DNA from: Sphagnum magellanicum
Taxonomy: Eukaryota; Streptophyta; Sphagnopsida; Sphagnales; Sphagnaceae
Direction: 5' to 3'
Length of the DNA stretch: 64,000 bases
Assembly (NCBI GenBank): GCA_021904315.1
Contig: CM038917.1
Location: 9,718,041 to 9,782,040 of the forward strand
A program made the translations under genes and the position numbers. Positions within the stretch are counted from its first letter, which is position 1. Each line of letters opens with the position of its first letter. This document shows positions 46,505 through 60,064 of this stretch, one piece after another. The notes under the pieces were generated by a model. That model did no database searches, was not told where the DNA came from, and worked only from the letters and a program-made list of their open reading frames with translations.

Positions 46505-49500
46505 TTGGCCCTCATGTGAGCTTTGAAAGAAAATAAACCATGTAGGTTAGCCAGGTTGGTCACCAAACACATAAGAACTTCAGATGAATTCACATACTAG
46601 GAGTGGGATTTTTTGGGCATGGGGTTCAAAGAGAACTTGTGTCTCATCTCTGAGCTCATCCATAGTTGCAAAAATTAGGTGAGTTGGTAGGGTGAAAGCA
46701 TGTTAAAGTATATCAATTGGTGATATGTACCAACAAGTAAAAGTAAATTTAATTTTTTTTGTATTTTAAGTATTTTAGTCATGCTATAAATTTTGAGGTG
46801 TACTTATCATATTAAATAAATCATATATGATCATTTGTAACATATATTATTACTCTCACTCATTTATTTATTTATTTATTGAAAGTTTATTACTCTTGCT
46901 AACATTGCACATTTTCCAAATCAAATAAATCAAATGATGTGTTACTAATGTTTGACCCATTTATGCAATTTGATACACATTTTTTGATATTTGAATTTTT
47001 GGATTATGACAATGTGAAGCCTTTCAAAAGTAAGTTTTCCATAAACTCTAATTTGGCGTCCAAAATATGTTTTTTGATATGATACTAAAGTGCATGTTGT
47101 ATTTTTTTAATTTATTAAATCATGCCCCAAACCCTTTCAAAATGCAACATATGAGTGAAATTTTCAAATTAAATCTTTTTGACCTACTTTCAATCTACTT
47201 TCTCACAACAAGATAAACTAACAAATTTTGCAAAGTAGATTGAAAATAGGTTTTTAAAAAGGTTGATACAACTTTTGAAACTTTCAATATCTTCAACATA
47301 TCACATTTGATGCCTTTATGTATTTCAAAAGGACAATCTCCTAAAGCATGACCTACTTTTTAATCTACTTGTCACAAATTTGTGTTTTTTTTACCTAGGA
47401 TGATTACTTTTTTTAGTATACTTTAGTATGCTTTCACCTAGTAGAGAGATGTGAAAATCATGTCTCCTTAAAGGAAAGGGGTTCATTAACAAGGAAAATT
47501 TTTCAATGAACTTTTTTCTCCTTCATGATGCACATTCAACATTTAACAAGTGGACAAGATCTAACCATTGACAAAATCAAATTCAATGAAGATCTATTCA
47601 TTTATTTGTTTAAAAATCATTCATTTTCCATCAATGGAAGATATCATTACCACAAAAAATTGAAGGAAATCTACAATCATGGGCAAAGCCTTATCTATTT
47701 AATTGTAAAATCTCAAGTGGCATCACATTTTTAACATCCTAGGTTTAGTGTTTTTATTCTTTCAATGCAAAGTAATCTTTTATAAGGCAATCTTGTGTTG
47801 CAATCTTGTTAAAACATGACCTTTAGATTTTTATCAAATCATTGCCCTTGCTTTAACTGATTTTTAAGCCTTTTGATGTAGCCCCTAGGTTGATAGTTAT
47901 GAACTTTAAAGGACAAGTGATAAATCCTATAGCAAAAATTTTGTGACATGTGTCCTATGCATATCTTATTGCAAGCATTATTAAAATATGTTTATTGATT
48001 TTTTTTAAATTGCTTTTGAATTACACTTTGAATTAGAATCTTAGGACTCTCACATAGATTTTTTCTCTTCTTTGTCTTTCCTTCTTTGTATTTATTCCTA
48101 TAGTCGATTTGTCCATGGTTTTTTGTCACAAAATTTTTATTAAGCATTAGTTAAATATTACTACCTATGACTAATTACAATCTAATAATGGTTTTTTCCC
48201 CTTGTTTTTCTTACAAGTAGATGTGGCAAGGATAGCAAATTGGCAAAGCATAAAGGAACTTGAGTTGAATTGGCAAAATTGTGGAGTTCCAATAGTTCAC
48301 AAATGGGTCCATGTAAGTCTATTTATAGGTTAGAAATAAGTTTTTTAGCTTCAATTTCTTTTGTTGTGGGACTTGGACTCATAAACACTTCCACATAGTA
48401 CTTCAAGTCTACCTCCTATTGGTCAACATATTGCAATTATATTTCTACATCATCTTGAATAGATGTTATGTTCACTGGTTGTGTGGTAATTCCATCCTCC
48501 CCCATTGTTAACCTTCATCAACCATTCCATCAATACACCATGATCTTAAATGTTAATAGGTTCTATGATGTATGCATCACTTGATCTTGTCTTGTGATCC
48601 ATGGCCTTGGGATTGAATGTGTAAATTCTTATTGCTTTAAATCCATTCATGATTATTTTTTTAAGAATGTTTGATCTAAAGCCTTGTCCACTTAGTTAGC
48701 AAATGTGCGTTTTCTAGTTCACAATTATTACTTTTAACTATGACATTGTTTCTCTCTTTCTTGAAAGAAAAATTTGAAAGGCTTGAAACAATTCACATCT
48801 TGAGGTTATAGGGGATGGGAATTGTGAGAAGGTAAGGTGACCATATCTAACCCAAATTCCTATGCTTGTTTTATGGATTTTAACATAACATATGAACCAT
48901 GCCCATCTTATACCCATATATGTCTATTTGATTGAAATATCTCTCCTAAAATTGACCTTTTAAAAAATGAGCATAATTCTTTGTTTTTGTTTAATTGCAA
49001 CAACACTCATGTCCCTAATTTTTAATGTCTAATGTAATATTGTTGAATCCTTTCACCCATGAATATGTAATGAACCCCCAATTACATTTGCAACATACTG
49101 GACTATCAATCATCCTTGATTTTGTTTTGCCATTCATCTAGAATAACCTTTAAATGTTTTAAGATTCTTAAAGCATTGATGGGGGATCTTCAAATGATCG
49201 ATAGTTTATTCATTTGGATGTTACTTTTATGTTTTACTTTATGATTCAAATGCATGCTTTTGGTGGGAATCCAATGTGCTTACAATGGGGGGAAGTCAGA
49301 TGTTTTTCAAGGTCATCAATGTGTTTTGTGTTGGAATGTAAAGATGTTGTTATGCATTGAATCTTAAAGTCTTATTTGTTCATTCAAAAAAATGTTTATA
49401 CCACAAAACGTTAAATCTTGTAATCTTACATTAAGTCACCCCCATTACCAAACAAATATTTTCATTGATTAAAGTAGGCTAGTGATTTATTATGTAGTTT

Positions 49501-52020
49501 TACACTTTATACTAAACATTTAGATTGTATCCTTGGGTATAATTTTAGTAAAATTGTGTTATTTTACACCTATGACCAAACATTTGGTGTTAAGGTTAGA
49601 AATTTTTAGGCTAATTAATGCCATGAACATCCTAGTAAGTAGTTAATTAGTAGTGCTATATTTATTTATAGACTTTTATTTATAAGGGATGAAGCTAATG
49701 GGGTGGTTAATCTTTGAAGATAATGATTAATATTTGTTATCCAATTAATTAATGAAATATGTGAAAAAGATTAGGATAAGGAGAAGAAGATAAGGAAATC
49801 CACATGTGTGGTGGGCAACCTTCCTTAGTTCTTTATTTATCCTTTGAAGAGGAAGGAGAATTATTACAATTCTCAAGGTAGCATGGTAGCAAGAAATACG
49901 GAGAGGTTGGGAATGTTGGTAAGAGAACCATGTTGAACTTGGTGTTGTGTAATGGAAAATGGTTGAAAGTTATGTGAAATCAAGTGCATTATTTCTTTTC
50001 ATTTATATTGGCTTTTTTAAAAAAAAGGAGTTCCTTCTTAATTGATGTAAAATATTAGTTTTTTAGTTTGATTCTTTTTTTTTTTTGCAATGAAATTAGT
50101 TTTTATACTTGCTACTAAAGTATGAGAATAGGGCTATTGCAAGAAGGTAGTTATCATTACAAAGCATTAACATAAAAGTAGCATTAGATTTACGAGTTGA
50201 AAGGGTAGATTAATGTGTAGATGGCAAGCCATAGTTATAAGAAGTCTATGGGTATTGTAGATGGTAAGCAACAACTCCAAGAGGTTTGCAGGTGGCTATG
50301 AGTTTTCTGTCAAGTCTACAAATGACAATAGGTGCAAGACAGTAGTTGACACAGGATGGTAGCTATTATGAGATGGTAGGTAAATGAAAGATAGGTCTCA
50401 CTTATATATCTTTCCATTTTTTTATTTTTCTACTCGACAATTCTTTCCTTGATGGTAATTAGGTTATCAGATCCTATGGTTTTACACTTGGCTTGTAAGC
50501 TTGAACAACTTTATTTTATAGAAATGCATGGAATCACTCCCATCACCAAACATATTTTTATTTTAAATGGGATGCAAAGAACACCCTAGTGTTCAAATAT
50601 TTAACCCATGACCAAACACAAAACAATTTGCCCAAATGTGAGTTATAAAAAACTAGACACAAGATTTCCACATATGTTCAGTTGTAACCAATGTAGTCAA
50701 GGCGATTGACCAGCCTAGATCAGAACTTTTGCTTCAATCAATCATTAGCCTATGTTCAGTGATGTGCATAGATACTCTACATGGAATATGAGTTGAAGAC
50801 AAAAGACTTCTAATTAAAAAGTAACCAATAAGATCCATCAACCTCGCATCCACTTTCCATATTCCCAATATCAACATAAACCATGGTTTGGATTTCACAA
50901 GGAACATGGTTCTGCAGAATCAGATCAATTTGCATCCAAAGTCTCCAACTTGGGTGTGAACTTTGACTTTCTATTGCATCTTACAGGAGAGAATATTCTC
51001 AATTTGCATATTTGTTGTACTTTTTGTTTTTGTTTCTTTACAGGAAATTGATAGGTGTTTTCATGAGCACCCATCTTTTGCCACCCTTTAGGTTAATTGG
51101 TCCTTTGATGCGCTGATTGTCCATGAAGCACATCTTTTGGACAAGTTGAACAAATTTGTGACATGCAATAGCACGATGATGGGTGCAAACTTGAACTCAT
51201 GAGGCATCTAAAGCATCCAGGACTCACCTAAGACAACAAGAGTAATACAAGCCTCAGATGAAAATGTTTAAGTTTGGATGAATGAAAAGAATGTAATGTA
51301 GTGTCAAGGCAAATATTCAGTTGGCTGCTTTTGAATGTCAATTATTCTTGGGTTCTAATTTTTTAAGGTGTATCACCCAGAACATAGTAAATCTGAGCTG
51401 ATTCAAACACCCAAGTAGAGAAGAGTCAATTGAGCAGTTATACCAAACTATTCAAAGTTGTAGTGGATAATATACTTAATTGATCAGATTCTTTCCCAAG
51501 AACCATTTGGCCAAACAATATCTAATCGGAAACCATAAGCTAGCCAAACGACAACTAGCTTATTATCATTGAAATATTCCTCCAAGACAAACTGCCATGG
51601 AAGTTGCACTTGCTAATTCCCATGTGATCTTACTTACAACCCATAAAAATAAACCCCATTGTGGGTCACCTACATAGCTGTTAGAATTCTTGTGCATGCC
51701 AGGGTCCAATGATGGTACCACTTTCGGGTAATAAAGAATTTTGAGATCACGTGTAGCCATGGCACACTAAGAGGGATGACCAACTGCACAGAAAGATTTT
51801 CAACCTGGCAAGATGAGCTTTTGCATGATTTTGTTTTTGTCTGTGAAAACTACCAGATCCTTAAGAAGCACATTATATGTCCCTGAGAAACAGGGTCAGA
51901 TATCAAGTTTTGCAATACCACCATGATCAGTCTGTTGGCCCACAAGGTTTTGAAACCATCACTTGACCTTCCATACATAAAAATAAACATGTCACATACT
52001 TGTAAGTTGTGATTCTGCAA

Positions 52021-52095
52021 ACTTGATCCCATGATGACCAAATGCAATATATACCGGAAACTTGTTCCAATGATGATCAAATGCAATATATACCA
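52021..52095. repeat. 39-bp tandem duplication
   Basis: acttgatcccatgatgacca at 52021 recurs as acttgttccaatgatgatca at 52060; both copies end aaatgcaatatatacc. Confidence 0.75.
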
Positions 52096-55000
52096 AACTA
52101 GTGAGTTCTGGAATGTCTAGCCTGGGGAGGTGTTTATTGAATTTATTCTTTACACATGGCTAAAAGTTCCTTTTTTCCCAGATTTCTTGCATATTATTGA
52201 TACCAGTATCACTATCTCTGAACAGAGGAAGTTCTAAGGACATCCTTAGCTTTTTCCCTGTTTTTGATTTATTTAATTTCTTTCAATAAGATGGGGGGAA
52301 GGGCATATATCCCCTTTTCTATAGAATAGCTAGTCAAAATACAAATCACATGGTCATCATATTTGTTTAGGTTTTCATCATTGGCAATTTGATATCTTTT
52401 TTTAAATAAATCTTTAAACTTATCAAAATGGTTTGTGATTCTACAAAAAAATCCTAAACTTATTTGAGGGGTAAAATGACAGAGATTTGCCATGTCCATT
52501 AAAGCCACAAGAGAAACACAGGCCAATCTTTGTTTACAGCAGTTTAATCAAGCAATGCACAAGATAGTCAAACAAGAAACCTTGTATACTTACTTACAAT
52601 TTACACCACCTCCATCATAACTACACAGCCACATTCACAAACGTAGTCCCATAGTTTGTGCCCCTGCCATTAGCCTAGGTCAAAAAGGGTAAAGAATAAA
52701 GGTAAGCATATAAAGTTTTAATTACCAATGAGGTGAGCCAGCATGTATCCAAGGGGCCCAGTTTTTTTTCTTGAGGAGAGGGGGGCGAGTGTTGAATTTT
52801 GTTATTCTCAATGTGTTCCCATCAAGTTTTCACTGTGTTCCCTAACATGTTCCCAATAGCACCTCACTTTACTGCCCATCCTTTGCGCTAAGTTTCACTC
52901 TTGTAAACCTATATAATCAGCCCAAAAGGAGGAGACTATGATAGACCTATTTTGGGATTGTTCAAAGCTTGATTGAATAGTTGGGATCCTCCTTGCAATC
53001 AATTTCCCATTTGTTCCCAAAAAAAAGCAATTTAAATGCATGATTAAATTGTTTCATGATGGGCCTATCAGACATGCCCATCACAAAAGAAAAAAATTGA
53101 ACTTTGGGGTCCCCACAATTATTTAATATGATGTCATAATTACACAATATCCCTCACCCAACCTTTTTTTAACCCCTTTCATTAATGCATACATTTTGCA
53201 ATTCCTTTGATCAAGTTTGTGATTGTTAGATACTTAATATGTATAGACATTGTTTCTACTAATACTCCCAAGGGCCATTGCAACTACAGTAGTACACAAA
53301 TTCCAAAGCCATAGGTATGTCATATAAACAAATCCATTAGAATCAGTACACAAAATTTTGTACAAATGCTTTCAGAATTATGCATAGCTGGAAGATATGT
53401 GACCCAAAGAAAAAGTTATCCGAAGGAACATTCTCTTGATATACACTCGTAGTATCTGACAACATTTATCTTTCCTTGAATTCATGTGACTATGCAATAC
53501 TGCAAGGTCTGAGCAACAAGAGCCTGTGCTAACAAATTAGTTGACCAAAACAAAACCAGCCTTCTCTCAAGAGACTTGCGCGCCATGGGCCATTGTATCT
53601 CAATGCACTTATGTGTCAGAATAATAAAACATTTTTTCACTTATTATACAACATTCAACAATCAACTATGTTGTAAGAAACGTTCTATCCACAACTGCAA
53701 GACTTCACTAATAAGAACACGTGCTAATAAGTTGGTTCAAGATAGATTTGACTGTGTTATGGATATTGGAAGTTGGAACGTGCCTTAACAGCCGTCTGAT
53801 GCCAGCTTACCTTAGCTTTTGGATAACAACAACTGCTTGGTTGAGTCTGTGAATTTGCAGACCAAGAATGAGTAAGGATTTTCTTGGGGTTTTCCCTTGC
53901 CACCAAAGATAGACATTTCCTGACTTACTACTTTCACTCCAAACTAATGTCTCTGGTCAAAAGGTGACACGTTGCATCACAAATTCAGCATAAATCTTAG
54001 TGTTGAGCTGTTATGGAAGCTCCACCGTCATCATTGGCTGGAATTTTTTCCCCCGATGTTTCCAAATGACACGTGTGAAGAATCATAATTGGAGATTAGT
54101 TTGATAGACATGTATGCTTTTAGCCAGAATATGAGAAACAGGACTGGAAGACTATGGTGATCAAGATGGTTCTTAGGGTTCATAACTGCGATTCTCAACA
54201 CAAAAGCTCAGAGATTTACAGTTGGATTGCATATATAATCACAGTTCTTGATTCTTTTGAAAAGATCAAACAATCACCTGTAAAACTGCCAGTTCTTTAC
54301 TGGTTCTTTTGTGAAAGCAGCCAGTTGTTTCACGTTTTTCAAATAACCAAAATTGGCAATTCTTTGCTTCTGAATCTTTTCCCCCCAGAAAACTGGACCC
54401 TACACTATTTCATTTAGACAATAATGTCACCTCTTGTCATGTTTGCCAAATTAGAAATGAGGGCTGAGGGAGAGACTGAAATCTGTGATCCTGAAATATT
54501 TTTTAAACTGAAACCAAGGATTCTTCAAAAATGCAAAAAACAGCACAACACTGGTAAATAGTACTATCAAAGATTCAAGATTGAATCTTACTAAAAACAT
54601 GATTCGCACATGGTGTTAAATCAATGGTAAGTCAATGTTAAGTTTTCCTAATTTTCAAGTGCATTCACATATGGATTGTTAGCTAACAATATTAATGACG
54701 TGGCTTTGTAGATGGCAAAGGTGTTAGCATTGGTGGTACCTAACATTCAATCTAGCACAAAACCTGCATCTTAACATTTTTTTCAATGCTAGTTAACAAG
54801 GCCAAAAATGATCTTTTAACTCAAAGTTAGCTAGCACATACAAGATGGGGGGTCTAGATCCCTCGTCCTTCCCACTTATTGCCCACATAGAGCAACTATA
54901 GACCAGTGGTTGTTTAGGAATTTTTGTTTGTAGCCGAAGTGGCTATCATCCATAGAAAGATGTAGAAGAACAAATGGCGATCATTTAGGTACATTTAGCC

Positions 55001-55920
55001 AAATCTGGCTGTAAATCAGAAATAAATAATCATCCCTCTATGTTTAGGGGGTACATTTGGTAGTCTGAATGCTCTATGCTGTTAGCGTAGCAAAATAAGT
55101 TGTGGCACATAGCAATGTCTTTAGGTGTGAATGCACAATAGCTAGTCACTGCAATAGCTTTTACAATAGCTCTTTCCTGGGACTTCTATCCCCAGTTTGT
55201 GGATGGGAGAGTCAAACAAGAAAACACATCAAAGATTTAAAGGCCTGAAACAATCTAGACTGGGAGTGATGTGTGAATTCCCAAATCACTTCCAAAATAT
55301 TTGTGCCAGATTTTTCATGAAAAAACATAAGTCAAAATTTGGTGAAAATTCTCCAATTTAAAAAATCATTCTCTCATGTCATTATAAGTCATCATGTGCT
55401 ATTAAATTGGCACTCAACAATATTGAAACTAACAAAGTCACACACATGAAAACATGCACACACAAATGTTGAAACCCTATTCACATTGAATTGGATTTCA
55501 ATAACAAATAACAAACTACAAAAAATTATTATCATATAGTAATTACTTTACAAAGTTTTCAACTCATTCCCAAGGTATTATCATCATTTTCTAGTAAGAT
55601 GTTTGTCTAGATGATATGATCGTTAGAACACCTCCATCAAAAAGTAAAATGGCATGCATACTATATTTTGGATCACATATAGTAGCTCAATAGTGTGAAA
55701 TCCACTTTACACTTTAAAAAATGCCCAAGTAAAATGCCCCTCAAGAGGGCATTTGAAAAGAAGCTAATATTATTTATTTGCCAACAATAATGATTGCCTC
55801 CCCCCCACTTAAATAGTCTCTTTGCTAATCAATATTGTCTTATTTTACTTTTATAGTTTTATTACTAGCTACTTAATTTAAATTTGAACTATTTAGTAGT
55901 TAGTTTACATTTTAATTTGA

Positions 55921-56240
55921 ACTTGATTCATGACATTTAGTGGTTTTCCAAGCAAACATTATTATGAACCAACAACCTATATACTTTCAACATTACTTTG
56001 AACTACCTCAAAGCAAAGGTTGTTTAAACTCAATGGACCAAATACTTTGTAAGGACCAAGTTCTTACCCCTTATACCCTCACCACTTGATTCATGACCAT
56101 CTAGTGGTTTTCCAAACAAACATCAAATTATGAAGCAACAACCTATATACTTTTAACATTATTATGAACTACCTCAAAGCAAAGGTTGTTTGAGTTCAAT
56201 AGACCAAACACTTTGAAAGGACTAGGCCCTTACCACCTAT
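55921..56240. repeat. 163-bp tandem duplication
   Basis: Blocks starting acttgattcatgac(c)at at 55921 and 56084 both continue through agtggttttccaa, caacaacctatatactttcaacatt (t/c variants), gaactacctcaaagcaaagg and ccaaatactttg/ccaaacactttg. Two diverged copies in non-coding AT-rich DNA. Confidence 0.8.
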
Positions 56241-56954
56241 AGCCATGTCACATTTCAATGACCCTTTAAAATTTTACAAGCAAACACTCATAATATCCAA
56301 CATTGGGTAGTTGAACAAGATCATACAAAATGTTTCACAAACCATAAACACATGGAATTTAGTGGATTCCAATCTTCAAACCAACTTAACTCTTGTATGT
56401 TTTTCTAATTTTAGTGTTTTAAATAACACTTTATAGATTGTCTAAACATAGATTGAATTTACTTGACCAACAAGAAGTACCTCTAACACTATTTAGAACT
56501 AGCCTTTCAAGAAATTGACGATGAACATGGATAATGTTCTTGCCAAATTGGCGTTTTATCATTGCACTTGTTTAGGGTTATCACCTATAGACATCGAACA
56601 TGCAGATTCTACATAAGCAACAAGTTTTGCATTTTTTGCAGCAACTTGATCACTTTTTGTTACTCGTAACTTTACCTAATGATGCATGTAATTATGTTGA
56701 TACATCCTCTTGTAAACTTTCTTTTTCTTGCAAGGATCTAAAATCTCCTCCTCACTTTCCAAAAATAAATCACCTCCACCTTCGTCTACCACAACTCCCA
56801 CACTATCATCCAAATTAGTGTCTTGTGTTCCAACAAGATTGACATCCCTATTGTCCACTTGAGGATTTTGGCATCAGTAGCCATCAAAACAATCTTCTTC
56901 AAGTTCAAGAGCTTGGCAAGGAGCTCATTTTATTTATTTATCAAATTCCCCATG

Positions 56955-58544
56955 TGTCATGCCCGTACATGGCCTCATACATGATGGCTAATTATGCCTT
57001 TTAAGGTTAATGTACGCTTTTAAGGTAAGTGTACGTTCTTAGGGTTTTAGCTTGTTGGTGGCTGTATAAAAGGCCAAGCCCTTCCCTTCTCTTTTTAGTT
57101 TTTCTATAATTCTTTTGTTAGGAAAATTTCCTCCATAATCAAATTGGAATTTTAATTGTTCACGGTGGTTATTGCATGGCCACCATCTACATACACTACA
57201 TGTTCATTCCTTCTTTGTAATTCAATTCTAGAAAAATTTTATTCTTTGTTGCTTAATGTTGAAAGCGGCAAATTTCTTGTGCATTTGAGTTTTTGAGTTT
57301 TTGGTGTTGGTGTTGTTGTTACTATTGTTCCTAGTGTTGCTATTGTTGGTGTTGCTGTTGTCAGAGGGAGCTTGCGTTGCTACATGAAGGAGCTTGTGTT
57401 GTTACATTTCTACTAATAGAGTCGGGATCTTGGAGCAAGTTTCAAAGTTTTTTTTTTCTCTTTCTCTTTCAAGCATAGAGACGCGCACTCTTGTGGCGGT
57501 TGAAGACTCTTGAAACTCCCAAGTAAATTTTTTTTTTAAAAACAAAAATTTCTGCCATTGCTACCGAACGCCATCGTTGCAAAGCGCCATTGTTGCCAAG
57601 CAGCGTTGCCGCAACTTACAACGACGCGAGTTGCAACGTTATCGCAAGCTCTTATAGCCGCAAATAACGATGTACATTGCAGCGCCGTTGCAAGTTGCAG
57701 TGTTGCAAGTTACAGTGCCACTACCACTTATAGCGACGCAAGCTATAACATTGCCATGAATTCTTGCAGTCGCATGAGCTGTAGCTTTTATAGTCGCACG
57801 AGCTTGCAACGTTTGCAACCATTAACCATTGCCACAGAGCTCCTCCATCCGTCCATGGACTTCTGTCCGTCCACAGACTTTCGTCCAATGTTCGTCAGAC
57901 TTCCATCGGACTTTTATCCAACTACCATCCTACATCCTACGTTTTATCAACCTGCCATCATGCGTCTTGCATTTTGTCATCATATGTCATGTGTTCTATC
58001 ATCCTGCATCATGCGTTCTACTATTTTACCGTCCTACCTTTTCGTCCAATGTCCATTTAATTTCCATCCAACCTTTGTTCGACCTTCATGTGACGTCCAT
58101 TTGACCTCCGTTTGACATTCGTCTGTCACTAATCATTCTTGGCGATGCATCGTATTCTTCAAATCGTACATTGTGTTAGAACTTAGTAGTTAATGTTTTA
58201 TATTGTTACAAAATTTTAGGGCATGGGACAACACCGCGTCCTCAGATGATGAGAGCACTACCGCTCAGCCAGAGGCCAAGTATCAACTATGAAGTAACAC
58301 ATAATCCTTTGAACTGATTTCTTTAAGTTCATAATCTTCACAATAGTACCATCAAGCATCTACAGCACCACCGCCATCTAGTACAACTCCTACCAAGAAT
58401 TTAGGTTCAGGTTACACTACATCAACGGTACATCATAGTCCATTTGGAAGGGTTCATCAGTGGGGTAAGCATGTTGCCGCACTTGTTTTCACACCGTCAC
58501 CGTACATTCCGTTGTAAGTTGTTACCTCTACACCCATATACACC
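56955..58544 (+). mobile_element. Probable 5' LTR and leader of the second Ty3/gypsy element
   Basis: TGTCATGCCC at 56955 is a typical LTR beginning, and a TATA box (TATAAA, 57065-57070) follows about 110 bp later. Gag coding begins at about 58545. The partner LTR lies beyond the window, so the LTR's right end is not defined and no primer binding site was found. 57295-57365 is a gttgttggtgtt microsatellite-like stretch. 57550-58140 is low-complexity, first rich in cgttgcaa/gcaacg strings, then in cgtcca/tccgtc strings; it stays open for 185 codons only because of this repetition. Confidence 0.55.
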
Positions 58545-59520
58545 ATGGAGGTCAATAATTCCTCTGGGAGAATTGAAAATTTCAGTGGAAAGCCAGGTGT
58601 TATTTTTTTGAAGGAGTTCAAGGCAATTTTCTCAACTATGGTTTGTGAATTGAAACTCAAGTATGGTGTTAATTACATCGAAGCATTCACATTCAAACAA
58701 TTGGCCCATTATGTGCACTATGAGGCATTAGTTGTCTACGAATAGCATTCTCCAAGGATTTTGGACGTCACCCAGATCCCCAATCCAACTTATGCCACAG
58801 CCATCGCCATCATTTCTCAAGCTGCACTGCAAACTGCCATTACACATCATGGGACTATGCCCAATAATCTAGATCCGATACCTACTTTAGTAAACCTTTC
58901 TCCTCAACAACTCATTGTTGCTACTACAAACATTCCTCCCACCATCGATGCACCAACTTTTGCTGATCCAATGGGGGAATTCTTTCGAGTTCTTAAACTA
59001 AAATTTCTGGTGAAGAATTTTGCAGCTCGCCACATTCTCTCGGCAAAAGGATGAAAACCTTCAAGATGCTTTACAGGAGGCTTCTCAAGCTTAAAGAGGA
59101 TATCCAGAACATCACAGACCTGGAAGTTGCCCATTAATATCTTCATTCATTAGAAGGTACTCCGACACTCCATGCGCATGTTTTGCAATGGGTTTTTGTT
59201 GAATTTGGAGACTTGCACATTTTGTTGGATGTGTACAACATTTTTGAAAAGTTGGAACTGGTTCATGCACACTATGAGGTTAGTACTATGAGGCCTCCCT
59301 TATGTTCAAGGCCTTAGCCTTCACCAGTTGCACTAACCAGATCATCACATTCTTCTTCAAGGGCTAAAACAGTGCATTTGGCTACACCCATCCTACCTTT
59401 TTGCAACTACTATGGCAATCTTGCCCACAAAATAAATGAATGCAACATTCCTTCTAAGGATCTTTTTTGTGATTATTGTGGGAAGGGACATCAGGAAGCT
59501 GTTTGTTTTGCCAAGTTCCC
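58545..59520 (+). pseudogene. Gag region with variant zinc knuckles
   Basis: The first part reads NNSSGRIENFSGKPGVIFLKEF..., typical of gypsy gag capsid openings of the type G.I.NFSG.PG. It is followed by FTFKQLAHYVHYEALVVYE and then a TAG (58743-58745). The frame continues from 58761. A frame change near 59040 and a TAA (CAT-TAA-TAT) near 59137 follow. Two knuckles lie in 59395-59520: a degenerate CNYYGNLAHKINEC and CDYCGKGHQEAVC. Expected role: particle assembly and RNA binding. Confidence 0.75.
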
Positions 59521-60064
59521 AAAAAGGAAACAACTTCGATTACCACGACAAAATCTGCCAGCATCTTCCGCTACCCCTTAACTAAAAGCCAAGGCACCTC
59601 GGCCTTCCACTCAAACTTTCCCCACCAAAGGTAATTCTAGTAAGAATGCTAAGAAGAAGGAGCACAATGCTAACAAGAGCAAGGTGCTTCAAGCCCATGC
59701 CATTCAAGTTCAAACTTTATAAAATGAACTCGAATCATTGAGGGCCCAACTTGCTAATCTAAAAGGCAAATCTTCCCAACCAACTAATCATGCCTAACCT
59801 ATACAAGGTTCAGGATCATGGGAGGGACCTCCTAGGTCATTCTATGGCTTCTCACATGATGAAATGGTTGAGGAGTATGTTCTTTTCAGTGCACACAATT
59901 CTAATCTCACACCAGAATTCACTACTTCTTTTTGCCCTTCCTATGTTACAGCACAAGAAACTAGTGTGGCACCCAGAGTTTCTGCCACTAGGTAGGTAAT
60001 TCAGACTGATGGACTCGCATCTGGTTTAAGTCCTATTACCAGGGCTAGAGGAGCCCGAGCAGTC

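Larger units (their letters stand above)
42101..56950. other. Long intergenic stretch without a recognisable gene
   Basis: All open frames are 60-110 codons, lack domain signatures and often overlap on both strands. 42.1-44.1 kb is relatively GC-rich, with a G-tract run at 43584-43603 and an inverted repeat at 43857-43910; the rest is AT-rich. Small tandem and inverted repeats are listed separately. Old decayed transposons are likely but I could not name any. Confidence 0.5.

Noticed and set aside
44719..54417. Several 60-90 codon open frames in the AT-rich stretch
   Set aside because: No domain, no splice-consistent partners, often overlapping frames on both strands; expected by chance.
56881..56954. 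Target-site duplication and exact 5' end of the methyltransferase element
   Set aside because: The partner LTR is outside the window, so neither the duplication nor the LTR end can be verified.
57558..58115. 185-codon open frame as a protein gene
   Set aside because: The frame is kept open by short DNA repeats, the amino-acid content follows those repeats, and no domain is visible.
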